DNA from: CAZDOD01 sp964506935 | Lineage (GTDB): Bacteria; Desulfobacterota; Zymogenia; Zymogenales; Zymogenaceae | Assembly: GCA_964506935.1 (NCBI GenBank) | Contig: CAZDOD010000162.1 | Coordinates: 1 to 6,598 of the forward strand | DNA length: 6,598 nt | Direction: 5' to 3' | Shown: piece after piece, positions 1 to 5,794 of the stretch | Layout: each line of letters begins with the position of its first letter | Position numbering within the stretch: the first letter of the stretch is position 1 | Program-made: the position numbers and the translations under genes | Notes under the pieces: generated by a model | Told to the model about the DNA's origin: nothing | The model's input: the letters and a program-made list of their open reading frames with translations, nothing else | Database searches by the model: none

Positions 1-504
1 ATCCTAAAGGGGGGGGTAATTGGCGGTAAAACACAAAATGGTAAATGGAAACTGGACGTCCGCTTTAATAAAACCGATCTAATTGCCAGAATACAACGGA
101 TTGCCCGATATAGAAAACGTATTTCAATATATAATATTGATGCGGCAGAGTTCATTATCGAAGTTCTCCCAAATTTACCCCAAAAAACACTTATCTATCT
201 AGATCCACCTTACTACGTCAAAGGCAAAGGATTATACGAAGACCACTATTCTCCGGAGGACCACATCAAAATTGCCGAACTTGTTTCTAGTCGCATATGC
301 CAACCATGGATTATATCCTATGATGCTACACCAAATATTATCTCTCTATATGGCGGCTACCGCAATATTAGTTATAGCCTCAGCTACAGTGCACAAGAGC
401 GATATTCCGGCTCTGAAATCATGTTTTTTAGTAATAATCTTGAGATCCCTGCCATTGAACACCCAACTCGTGTTAAAAACAAGAACATCGCGATCAACTG
501 CTAA
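1..504 (+). CDS. D12-class DNA adenine N6-methyltransferase, 3' part
   Basis: This open frame enters from the left edge and stops at TAA 502-504, giving 167 visible residues. It resembles the central and C-terminal part of Dam-like MethyltransfD12 enzymes, which transfer a methyl group from S-adenosylmethionine to adenine N6 in DNA. The catalytic motif DPPY is at visible residues 68-71 (bases 202-213), preceded by the hydrophobic strand LIYL. Further family-like segments are GGK.QNGKWKLDVRFNK near the start, then KGKGLYEDHYSPEDH, WIISYD and YSAQERYSGSEIMFF. The N-terminal SAM-binding part and the start codon lie outside the window. Such orphan methyltransferases are common on phages and genomic islands, and this one ends 6 bp from a recombinase relic, so a mobile origin is likely. 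The target sequence, and whether a restriction partner exists, cannot be seen. Confidence 0.88.
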   Translation: MLKGGVIGGKTQNGKWKLDVRFNKTDLIARIQRIARYRKRISIYNIDAAEFIIEVLPNLPQKTLIYLDPPYYVKGKGLYEDHYSPEDHIKIAELVSSRICQPWIISYDATPNIISLYGGYRNISYSLSYSAQERYSGSEIMFFSNNLEIPAIEHPTRVKNKNIAINC

Positions 505-510
505 TACCGT

Positions 511-690
511 CTATGAAAGTTTGCCCCTTTTTTCATCTCCACCGAAACGCCTCCGCATACCCCTCTTAATATCTTCGTGGGTATACTTGAAATATTACCC
601 TTTACTCTTGATAGTAGAATGATCGAGAAGCTCTTTCAACTTTAATAGGTTACTGGTGCTTTTGAGAAGATGGATGGTGAACGGCTGGAA
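511..690 (-). pseudogene. Decayed tyrosine recombinase C-terminal relic (copy 0)
   Basis: Read on the minus strand, this stretch translates to a degraded version of a phage-type integrase C-terminus: LLKSTSNLLKLKELLDHSTIKS, then an in-frame TAA at 595-597, then YFKYTHEDIKRGM and a frame-altered tail ending at a stop at 511-513. It aligns with the better preserved relics at 4041-4232 and 5795-6000. Compared with those, the LLGH motif has become LLDH, the TLRH box carrying the catalytic arginine is unrecognisable (LFQPF), and the stop lies just before the residue matching the nucleophilic tyrosine. The end of the gene also differs by one base in length, which shifts the frame. It therefore cannot encode an active recombinase. 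No tRNA fragment or terminator copy is visible next to it, unlike the other two relics. The right boundary is approximate. Confidence 0.72.
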
Positions 691-810
691 TAATCCAGAC
701 ACTTGAGTAAAAGCCCGACAGGCCTATGGATGATCAAAGGGCTGGTCAATCTGAACACGGGCGGGCAGGACCCGGCGGTCCGGCTCAAATAGTGGCTTTC
801 GGCACCTCCA

Positions 811-1080
811 TTATCCGAATTTCGTCTTGAATCCATGCCCCCCGGCGGGCCAGGAAAACAATATAGCCCTCCTGTCGCAGATATACCAGCATGAAGCGCA
901 CTCCATGCACTCATCGAGGCTTACGAGCGAAGCCTTCTTCTTTTCAATTTTAAAACACCCCGCGAGGCAGACCTTTACGCAATCGCCGCACCCGTTGCAC
1001 CTGTCGCCGTCTATCCGGATAAATGTTTCCCCCCCCCTTACCCACTCGACCCCCGGAAATCTCCCTTTTGTCTTCGTCAT
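811..1080 (-). CDS. 2x[4Fe-4S] ferredoxin, partner of the FixC-like protein
   Basis: This 89-residue protein is a bacterial-type ferredoxin with two Cys sets: C28-x2-C31-x2-C34-x3-C38 and C58-x2-C61-x2-C64-x3-C68. These are expected to bind two [4Fe-4S] clusters. An additional Cys, C42, follows the first set, and the usual Pro after the fourth Cys is absent (CLAGC). I chose ATG at 1078-1080 because it lies 1 bp after the stop of the upstream flavoprotein gene and has a GAGAAGGA ribosome-binding site inside that gene's last codons, which implies translational coupling. An alternative start at 1131 would add 17 residues overlapping the flavoprotein and looks spurious. By analogy with FixC/FixX and ETF:quinone oxidoreductase, the ferredoxin probably exchanges electrons with the flavoprotein. 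The actual donor and acceptor are not shown. The downstream region up to 690 has a small GC hairpin (768-781) without a T-tract, so no clear terminator is seen. Confidence 0.88.
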   Translation of the reverse strand: MTKTKGRFPGVEWVRGGETFIRIDGDRCNGCGDCVKVCLAGCFKIEKKKASLVSLDECMECASCWYICDRRAILFSWPAGGHGFKTKFG

Positions 1081-1081
1081 C

Positions 1082-2770
1082 TTACTTTTTCCTTCTCTTT
1101 GGCGGTTTTTTAAAGATTGAGGGATCGGCATTCACGGTAAAGGCGACTAGCCTCCCGCTCAAACGATCTGAACCTTTTTCGGTTGCTTTCAAAAGCGACG
1201 TGTATACCGGCTCAATTAAGGGAAGGGAAATCCTAAAAAAGAGGTTCGCCGACCACGCAAGGGGATAGAGAATGATAGCGGCGAGCCTGACCAGCGGATC
1301 ACAGATAATGAGCAGGAGGTTGAGGGAACCTGTGAGCAGGGTGAACGCATTCCTTCGATCCTTCAGTTTGCGACGTGAGGATGGGATTACCCTTTCATTT
1401 TGGGCTGAATAGTCGAACCGATTGTGGTGCCAGTTATGATAATAGCGGAAGAACATCCTTATCCACCGGGTGATTATCCTAGGCTCTCTGGCAAGCGAGA
1501 TGAGGATCGCCTTCAATAAGGGTGTGCTTATAGATTTGAGGGTGCCCAGGCCCCAGCCCTGATGAATATATCGTTTGAGCTCTTTTTCGTCATGGCTTTC
1601 CTGCGCATTTCTCAGGTTGTACCTATTTTTTGCCCTTATTGACCAGGCAATGATTGGATGCCTTCTGATTCTCCTATCGTATTTGCGCAAAAACTTCTTT
1701 GACGTATCGCGGGCCTTTACCGCCTCAATTGCGACGTCTGCGGCGATCTCGGCCGAAAACCATGCGGCGGGGACCCCATCGCAGAGCTCCGTCCCCTCAA
1801 GTCCCGCGGCATCACCTATGAGGATCATTCCGTCGGTATGATTCGGCATGGCGCGAAGCTCGTCATCGAGGCCGACGAAAATCTCAAACCCCTCCCACAT
1901 CCTCGCCCGGAGCACGATATGGGGGCTCACCTCATCCCTCCACCAGGGCAATTTCGACGTGATCCTCTCATGATATTGATCAAATGCCTTCTTGAGATGC
2001 ACCACCTTATTTTTGTCAAGCCTCAGGCACTGATCCTGCATAAAGTGAAGGCTCTCCCGGTATGGCCATACCATTAGTCCGTTGCCGTATCCCAGGGGTG
2101 GGGCGACCTTTTGCTCATCCCATCCCCACGCAAATCGAATCGAATGCCCGAAGATCTCGTCAATCTTCTCTTTTGGCATTAAATAGTCATAGGTATCGGC
2201 AAGGGAGATAACCTCGGGGGGATATTTCCTTCTGATCCCGGCCTCAACGGCAAGCAGCCCCTGCGAACCTTCGGCATCTATAACAATCTGTGACCGAATC
2301 TTCCTCCCTCCTTCGAGGATCACGCCCCCTATCGCGCCACCTTCCACGATCAGTCCTGTAACCGTGGTGGATGTCATGAGCTCGGCCCCCATTTCAACCG
2401 CTTTTTTCGCCTCCCACTCGCAAAATGCCATGCAGTAGGCGTTATACCCGAACGCCACGACAGGAGAAAACGGCCTAGGGATCATCAGAGTATTGTCGGT
2501 GTCTATGTCACCTGAGTCAATGTCCTTTATTATGTAGTTGATAATTCCATCAACGGGCCGTTCGATCGGCGGATTTCCATCCCGAATAAAGTCAGGGCCG
2601 AACAAAAATCCATAGATTGGTATGGTGAGTCCTGAAATGACTTTTTCCCCGACCTTTTCCGATCGTTCGATCATAAGCGTTCTGAGACCGTGTTCTGCGC
2701 ATTTCCTGGCAGCAACGGGTCCGGCGAATCCCGAACCGACAATGATGACGTCGTACTGCTTATCCGTCAT
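1082..2770 (-). CDS. FixC-like FAD-dependent oxidoreductase with C-terminal extension
   Basis: This 562-residue protein has the glutathione-reductase-type FAD fold of the FixC / ETF dehydrogenase / geranylgeranyl reductase group. The N-terminal dinucleotide site is VGSGFAG (residues 11-17), with an acidic E35 ending the second strand (TLMIERSEKVG). An IDAEGSQG segment lies at 164-171 and the second FAD motif LIGDAAG at 317-323. FixC proteins are, as I recall, about 430 residues long, so roughly the last 130 are an extension. It contains an aromatic/basic stretch (RMFFRYYHNWHHNRFDYS, about 438-455), hydrophobic segments around 474-525 that could associate with the membrane, and a Lys/Arg-rich tail. 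I chose ATG 2768-2770 because a GGGAG box lies 8 bases upstream and the FAD strand follows directly. ATGs at 2791 and 2809 would add 7 or 13 residues. The ferredoxin gene follows after 1 bp. Likely role: electron transfer between a flavoprotein or quinone pool and the ferredoxin; the substrate is unknown. Confidence 0.87.
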   Translation of the reverse strand: MTDKQYDVIIVGSGFAGPVAARKCAEHGLRTLMIERSEKVGEKVISGLTIPIYGFLFGPDFIRDGNPPIERPVDGIINYIIKDIDSGDIDTDNTLMIPRPFSPVVAFGYNAYCMAFCEWEAKKAVEMGAELMTSTTVTGLIVEGGAIGGVILEGGRKIRSQIVIDAEGSQGLLAVEAGIRRKYPPEVISLADTYDYLMPKEKIDEIFGHSIRFAWGWDEQKVAPPLGYGNGLMVWPYRESLHFMQDQCLRLDKNKVVHLKKAFDQYHERITSKLPWWRDEVSPHIVLRARMWEGFEIFVGLDDELRAMPNHTDGMILIGDAAGLEGTELCDGVPAAWFSAEIAADVAIEAVKARDTSKKFLRKYDRRIRRHPIIAWSIRAKNRYNLRNAQESHDEKELKRYIHQGWGLGTLKSISTPLLKAILISLAREPRIITRWIRMFFRYYHNWHHNRFDYSAQNERVIPSSRRKLKDRRNAFTLLTGSLNLLLIICDPLVRLAAIILYPLAWSANLFFRISLPLIEPVYTSLLKATEKGSDRLSGRLVAFTVNADPSIFKKPPKRRKK

Positions 2771-2806
2771 TTTTTGATCTCCCGTTTTCATTTTATCGAG
2801 GGAAAG

Positions 2807-2883
2807 CAAACCTCGCGCGAATACCCGCTTATCGCGGGGTTTGACCGCCTGATTTCAAACTTATCGGCGACAACGCCGTTTTT
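2807..2883 (-). promoter_or_regulatory. Hairpin-rich leader upstream of the FixC-like gene
   Basis: Just upstream of the flavoprotein start there are two perfect 5-bp stems: CCCGC/GCGGG (2824-2828 with 2834-2838, loop TTATC) and CGGCG/CGCCG (2865-2869 with 2874-2878, loop ACAA). The first can be enclosed by CAAAC/GTTTG (2807-2811 with 2839-2843), with TCGCGCGA inside the bulge. Read on the plus strand, the second stem is followed by T5 and resembles a weak terminator facing away from the operon. On the minus strand it would form part of the leader if transcription starts upstream. It could be a structured leader or a chance arrangement; no known riboswitch was recognised. Confidence 0.28.
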
Positions 2884-2886
2884 GTA

Positions 2887-2936
2887 ACCTGCCCCCGACA
2901 ATGGTACCACTTTTTAAGCCGACCATAAGTGTATGT
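2887..2936. repeat. Degenerate direct repeat, copy 1 (possible IS end)
   Basis: This stretch begins ACCTGCCCCCGACAATG and ends AAGTGTATGT. It matches 3779-3816 in the same orientation, apart from substitutions and about 12 extra bases in the middle. The two copies bracket the small membrane protein gene. Such ends could be remnants of insertion sequences, but no element family is recognised. Confidence 0.35.
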
Positions 2937-3126
2937 TTCCCTCCCAACCCCCGAAGACCGGAGATGTTCGGTCACTTAAGCCAGGGGATTTTACTTGAGC
3001 AAACTGTGCTGCCTGATGGTGTTATACTTGGTTCCCGATGAGCAGCCAGACAGGCAGTGGGAAGAGCGGATGGAGATAAAATAACGTTACAATAATCGGC
3101 GCCCGGCCTCTTGCGTGTCCTGTTTA

Positions 3127-3693
3127 TTATGAGGTTCGGTCTACTTTTTTACGGAAACCGGCTTCCTCCATAGCCTTCTTGGCGCACTCAGGACAGTAGC
3201 CATGGGTAAATTGGGTGTCCGAATGTTCGCTAAAGTAGACCTCAAGTTGCTGCCAACAACCTTCTTGATTGCGGATCTTCTTGCATTGGGAGCAGATGGG
3301 GAGAAAAGCCTCCAGGACCTTGACTTCAGCAATGGATTTCCTCAAGTCCTCAACCAACTGGCGCTCATAATCAACCAGTTGTCGTATTCTGGATGTCAAC
3401 CCACCGATCAAAATGAAAGAAACAAGGCGTATTAATGTATTCCAGACGGCATAAAAGTACGATGAATGTGGGTTTCCTGACAGTACGTCCGCCCCGAACC
3501 ACACAATAGCAGAAAGCAAACTTAAAGACAAAGAAGCACGAAGACCCACAAACCAAGCTGCAAGTGATATAGGGGCAAAGTAGAACACAAAGAAATTAAG
3601 TTCGTACCCTGTTATATAATCGAGAAATCCGATAAATATCACACCGATCGTAGCGACCGATCCCCACAGCCATATTGACTGATTATTCTTCAT
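3127..3693 (-). CDS. Small membrane protein with Cys-rich C-terminal domain
   Basis: This 188-residue protein has about four hydrophobic segments (residues 7-28, 32-50, 53-72 and 78-98). A charged, probably helical linker follows (about 101-128), then a Cys-rich tail with C134-x2-C137 (FLPICSQCKKIR), C146, H164 and C167-x2-C170 (THGYCPEC). The tail matches a domain I recall at the C-terminus of many PAS, response-regulator and sensor-like proteins in Desulfobacterota. The paired CxxC motifs suggest metal binding, probably zinc. No kinase, cyclase or DNA-binding domain is present, so it looks like a stand-alone sensor or adaptor at the inner membrane, but its function is unknown. The ATG at 3691-3693 has only a weak GAG-type ribosome-binding site. 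The gene stands alone, with non-coding DNA on both sides and degenerate repeats flanking it. Confidence 0.8.
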   Translation of the reverse strand: MKNNQSIWLWGSVATIGVIFIGFLDYITGYELNFFVFYFAPISLAAWFVGLRASLSLSLLSAIVWFGADVLSGNPHSSYFYAVWNTLIRLVSFILIGGLTSRIRQLVDYERQLVEDLRKSIAEVKVLEAFLPICSQCKKIRNQEGCWQQLEVYFSEHSDTQFTHGYCPECAKKAMEEAGFRKKVDRTS

Positions 3694-4040
3694 TATAGGT
3701 TCTCTACGCTCAAACCGAACATATATATACTATCCTTTGACCTAACCGTAACATGTATTATTGAGGGAGCAAAGACTGACCTGGCCCCGAAAATGAGTCC
3801 ATGTAAAAGTGTATGTCTTCAACGAAAGTTGGACAATTGGGGCTCTAAATTAAGTTACACGTCCGGGCTTAACTCTTTCGCTATTTACTCTTTTTCTTCG
3901 TTCCAGCGTCTTCTCTTTTTTAAAGTTTTTTATTTTTTAGGATATAGTCTATTCTATGATAATAAACATCAATAGGAATTATGTTATCCAACGATTCATA
4001 ATACCTATTTAAATTATGATAGTCAACAAATTTGCCAATC
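3694..4040. other. AT-rich non-coding stretch left of the recombinase relic
   Basis: No supported gene was seen here. Near 3779-3816 it carries the second copy of a degenerate repeat. From about 3880 to 4030 it is strongly AT-rich with many stops in all frames. A short plus-strand open frame at 3793-3975 has no ribosome-binding site and a low-complexity translation, and I regard it as chance. The stretch is probably the decayed interior of an older integrated element whose recombinase relic begins at 4041. Confidence 0.5.
3779..3816. repeat. Degenerate direct repeat, copy 2 (possible IS end)
   Basis: This stretch begins ACCTGGCCCCGAAAATG and ends AAGTGTATGT, and matches 2887-2936 in the same orientation with a shorter middle. 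It lies 86 bp upstream of the start of the membrane protein gene. No target-site duplication or transposase is visible. Confidence 0.35.
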
Positions 4041-4232
4041 TCACCACCGAAACTCCTCCGCATATTCCTCCCGAATATCTTCAACGGTATATTTTAGGTA
4101 ATTCTCGGTGCCCCTAATGGAAGAATGCCCAAGAAGCTGTTTCAGTTTGGCAAGGTTTCCAGTGCCGTTTATAAAGTGAACCGCAAAGGAATGCCTGAGG
4201 GTATGTGGATGAACATCCATATTCAGGGCAGT
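4041..4232 (-). pseudogene. Tyrosine recombinase C-terminal relic (copy A)
   Basis: The minus strand encodes the last 60-odd residues of a phage/Xer-type tyrosine recombinase: DVHPHTLRHSFAVHF, then KLKQLLGHSSI, then NYLKYTVEDIREEY, ending in FRW and TGA (4041-4043). The visible catalytic residues are all intact: the Arg of TLRH, the His of LLGH and the Tyr of NYLKY. The rest of the protein is missing. The reading frame is closed upstream by an in-frame TAA at 4233-4235, where this copy is 8 bases shorter than the corresponding part of copy B. Immediately upstream lie a terminator and a tRNA-Phe 3' fragment. Relative to copy B there are many synonymous changes but only about 8 amino-acid differences in 58 residues, so the parent gene was under selection before truncation. 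It cannot make an active enzyme. Confidence 0.82.
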
Positions 4233-4263
4233 TTACTTTAATTCTACCACTTCTTGTAACACC

Positions 4264-4294
4264 AAAAAAAGGGGTTACGAAGACTCGTAACCCC
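4264..4294 (-). terminator. Rho-independent terminator (duplicated copy)
   Basis: On the minus strand, a perfect 10-bp stem GGGGTTACGA/TCGTAACCCC with a 4-base loop is followed by T7. It is identical to the terminator of the intact tRNA-Phe gene at 6026-6056. Here it follows only a tRNA fragment and precedes recombinase relic A. Confidence 0.85.
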
Positions 4295-4304
4295 TGTATA
4301 TTAC

Positions 4305-4350
4305 TGGTGCCGCAGCCCGGAATCGAACCGGGGACACTCGGATTTTCAGT
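4305..4350 (-). pseudogene. tRNA-Phe 3' fragment (distal att site)
   Basis: These bases correspond to tRNA-Phe positions 31-76: the anticodon loop with GAA, the 3' side of the anticodon stem, the variable loop, the T arm, the acceptor 3' strand and CCA. The 5' half is replaced by unrelated sequence from 4351. Identity breaking off at the anticodon stem-loop points to the anticodon-loop class of integration sites. It cannot fold as a tRNA. Confidence 0.92.
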
Positions 4351-4394
4351 AGCCTACTCAAGACGATAAAGTATTGATATCACTGTAATTACAA

Positions 4395-4466
4395 TTCCCT
4401 ACATTGCCCCAGAATGCCCTCAAATGTCCCTAGAATTCCCCGGTTATTGTAACACTTTTTGTAACA
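4395..4466. promoter_or_regulatory. Helically phased short repeats beside the att site
   Basis: Five CCC tracts begin at 4397, 4407, 4417, 4428 and 4438, so they are spaced 10, 10, 11 and 10 bases apart. Each is separated by an A/T-rich step of the type TACATTG, AGAATG, CAAATG or AGAATT. They are followed by two direct copies of TTGTAACA at 4447-4454 and 4459-4466. The same 8-mer recurs inside the 114-bp repeat (4254-4261 and 6016-6023). The block starts 45 bp from the tRNA fragment, where arm-type integrase or accessory-factor sites would be expected. That role is inferred. Confidence 0.45.
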
Positions 4467-4477
4467 AAAATTAGGTG

Positions 4478-4532
4478 ATGCTAACTGCAAAAAAATAGTG
4501 TTTTTATACCCTGTAGTTGAGCAATGCTAACT
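4478..4532. repeat. 9-bp direct repeat ATGCTAACT
   Basis: ATGCTAACT occurs at 4478-4486 and 4524-4532 in the same orientation, between the phased repeats and the end of the aminotransferase gene. It could belong to the att-proximal protein-binding region or be coincidental. Confidence 0.3.
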
Positions 4533-4542
4533 AACGTCGCTC

Positions 4543-5682
4543 TTATAGGACTTCTTTGATTCGGTCCAGAGTTTTTTGAATATCATCGGGTTTATTGTAA
4601 AGATGGGGGGAAAACCTGATAAAATCTTTCCTGCACGAAACAATTATCTTAGTCTCTTTGAGTTTTCTGGTCACTTCGGCTGGATCCTTTCCTGGAATAC
4701 GTGCAGCCACAATGGACGTTCTTTCTCTTTCATGACGTGGTGAGATAATTTCTACATCTAGCTCTTCCAAACCATCAATCAGCATATCGGCCAGATGTTT
4801 ATTGTAAGAAAAAATCCGCTCCACGCCAATGTTTGTGAGGTATTCTATGGAACGTGCTAAACCAATCGCACAGCCATAAGCCATAGTACTGAACTCAAAA
4901 CGCTGTGCAGTTTTGGGAAACTCCAGTCGGTCCGCCTGAAGATCCCACATGTCTTTATGGCTGCGAAATCCAACCAATCCTGGTTCCAGTCCTTCTTGCA
5001 GGTGTGATGCTAAATACATCACCGCTACACCAAATGGCCCACAGAGCCACTTGTAGGCACCGGAGATTAAAGCATCAACGCCAGATCCCAGTGCATCAAT
5101 TGGAATAGCACCGGCTGACTGAGTTGCATCTACTATCAGGAGAGCATCATAGTCATGGGCTGCATCTGAAAGTTTTTGTAAGTCATAACATTGTCCGCCA
5201 CTGTACTCAACGTGTGAAATGCAGACAACAGCGGTATGATTATCAATCAGCTTGATAATATCATCAGGTTCGGCATAACTATTCTTCCCCTTGGCTAACC
5301 TTATTTCGCATTTTGTATGGTTTGATACACGGAGCCAGGGATACAGCGTACTGGGGAAAACTATATCTGTACTGATTATATTTGCCTCCGAAACGGGTGC
5401 TATTGCCCAGGCTAATGAACTGATAAGTTCCGTTGCGCTGGAACCTACTGCGATATCTTCAGGTCGGGCATTAAAAAGGCGTGCGGCGGCATTGTGTAAG
5501 TCATTAAATACGGCTGCTTCGGCATTTTCGTCAAAATTTATGCTTCCGTTTTCTGCGAGGTCTTTTTGCCATTCGGTAATAGCTTTTTCAGCACCTTGAT
5601 ACATTAAGGCAACATTAGCTGCATTCAAATATGTACATGTGCGGCTGGCCGGAAAATCCTCTGGACTGACTATTGTGTTCAT
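4543..5682 (-). CDS. Class V aminotransferase (isopenicillin N epimerase/cysteine desulfurase-like fold)
   Basis: This 379-residue protein is a full-length PLP-dependent enzyme of aminotransferase class V. The PLP lysine is K211 in SGAYKWLCGPFG. D185 and Q188 of LIVDATQSAG are the expected pyridine-nitrogen and cofactor contacts. HVEYSGG (157-163), FVFPSTLYPW-type segment (108-116) and RFEFSTMAYG (261-270) are further family segments. The C-terminus reads CRKDFIRFSPHLYN (350-363), the carboxylate-binding ending seen in isopenicillin-N-epimerase-like members. The RxGHHC-type loop carrying the catalytic Cys of SufS desulfurases is absent, so a desulfurase role is unlikely. The substrate is unknown. 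The start is ATG 5680-5682 with AAGGA 7 bases upstream. It is the only intact gene between the two att repeats, apparently a single-gene transcription unit. No strong terminator was found after the stop at 4543-4545. Confidence 0.9.
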   Translation of the reverse strand: MNTIVSPEDFPASRTCTYLNAANVALMYQGAEKAITEWQKDLAENGSINFDENAEAAVFNDLHNAAARLFNARPEDIAVGSSATELISSLAWAIAPVSEANIISTDIVFPSTLYPWLRVSNHTKCEIRLAKGKNSYAEPDDIIKLIDNHTAVVCISHVEYSGGQCYDLQKLSDAAHDYDALLIVDATQSAGAIPIDALGSGVDALISGAYKWLCGPFGVAVMYLASHLQEGLEPGLVGFRSHKDMWDLQADRLEFPKTAQRFEFSTMAYGCAIGLARSIEYLTNIGVERIFSYNKHLADMLIDGLEELDVEIISPRHERERTSIVAARIPGKDPAEVTRKLKETKIIVSCRKDFIRFSPHLYNKPDDIQKTLDRIKEVL

Positions 5683-5768
5683 GTATTTTTCCTTGTATGG
5701 TCAAAACTTCCACAATGTCTTCACCTTTTCTGTATTTTTAATTTTATCAAAAGAACAATAAATAGCAA

Positions 5769-5791
5769 AACATTTTGTTAAAAACAATGTT
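5769..5791 (-). terminator. Weak AT-rich hairpin downstream of recombinase relic B
   Basis: AACATT/AATGTT and GTT/AAC arms pair around a short A-rich loop with a 2-base bulge. On the minus strand the hairpin lies just after the relic's stop codon (5795-5797) and runs into TTTTGC. It may have terminated the integrase transcript, and it separates the relic from the aminotransferase gene. The stem is weak. Confidence 0.25.
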
Positions 5792-5794
5792 ACT

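Larger units (their letters stand above)
2771..3126. other. Non-coding stretch between FixC-like gene and membrane protein gene
   Basis: No convincing coding region was seen on either strand in this 356-bp gap. It holds the hairpin-rich leader described separately, one copy of a degenerate repeat (2887-2936), an inverted repeat CACTT/AAGTG inside that copy, and a GACCG/CGGTC inverted repeat near 2956-2975. The composition and scrambled small repeats fit decayed mobile-element DNA, but no transposase fragment could be translated. Confidence 0.5.
4237..4350. repeat. 114-bp perfect direct repeat, left copy (att-type duplication)
   Basis: This segment is identical base for base to 5999-6112 (offset 1,762). 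It contains the extreme 5' end of the recombinase relic region, the tRNA-Phe terminator and the 3' 46 bases of the tRNA gene from the anticodon stem-loop to CCA. The first mismatches are at 4236/5998 and 4351/6113. Such tRNA 3' duplications are produced by tyrosine-recombinase integration into a tRNA gene. This copy is the distal att site and carries the displaced tRNA 3' end. Confidence 0.92.

Noticed and set aside
272..622. Plus-strand 116-residue open frame
   Set aside because: It is a shadow of the adenine methyltransferase frame, which has the DPPY motif and family-wide similarity, and it runs on into the recombinase relic.
768..781. GGACC/GGTCC hairpin as terminator of the ferredoxin operon
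   Set aside because: The 5-bp stem is perfect but no T-tract follows on the minus strand, so termination is not supported.
642..914. Minus-strand 90-residue open frame
   Set aside because: It overlaps the ferredoxin gene in another frame, lacks a ribosome-binding site and has no recognisable motif. It partly covers the decayed recombinase relic.
827..2077. Several plus-strand open frames of 79-97 residues
   Set aside because: They are antisense shadows of the ferredoxin and flavoprotein genes, with Pro/Ser/Phe-rich or low-complexity translations and no ribosome-binding sites.
3793..3975. Plus-strand 60-residue open frame in the AT-rich gap
   Set aside because: It has no ribosome-binding site, an aromatic low-complexity translation, and overlaps a degenerate repeat.
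4395..4441. Phased CCC repeats as a small CRISPR array
   Set aside because: The period is only 10-11 bp, with no conserved repeat of CRISPR length, no unique spacers and no cas genes.
4905..5599. Plus-strand open frames antisense to the aminotransferase
   Set aside because: The minus-strand frame has a full set of PLP-enzyme motifs, a good start and normal length. The plus-strand frames are by-products of it.
4543..5682. SufS/NifS cysteine desulfurase
   Set aside because: The conserved RxGHHC-type catalytic Cys loop is missing. C350 lies next to the FIRFSPH carboxylate-binding end, as in epimerase-like members, and no iron-sulphur assembly genes are nearby.
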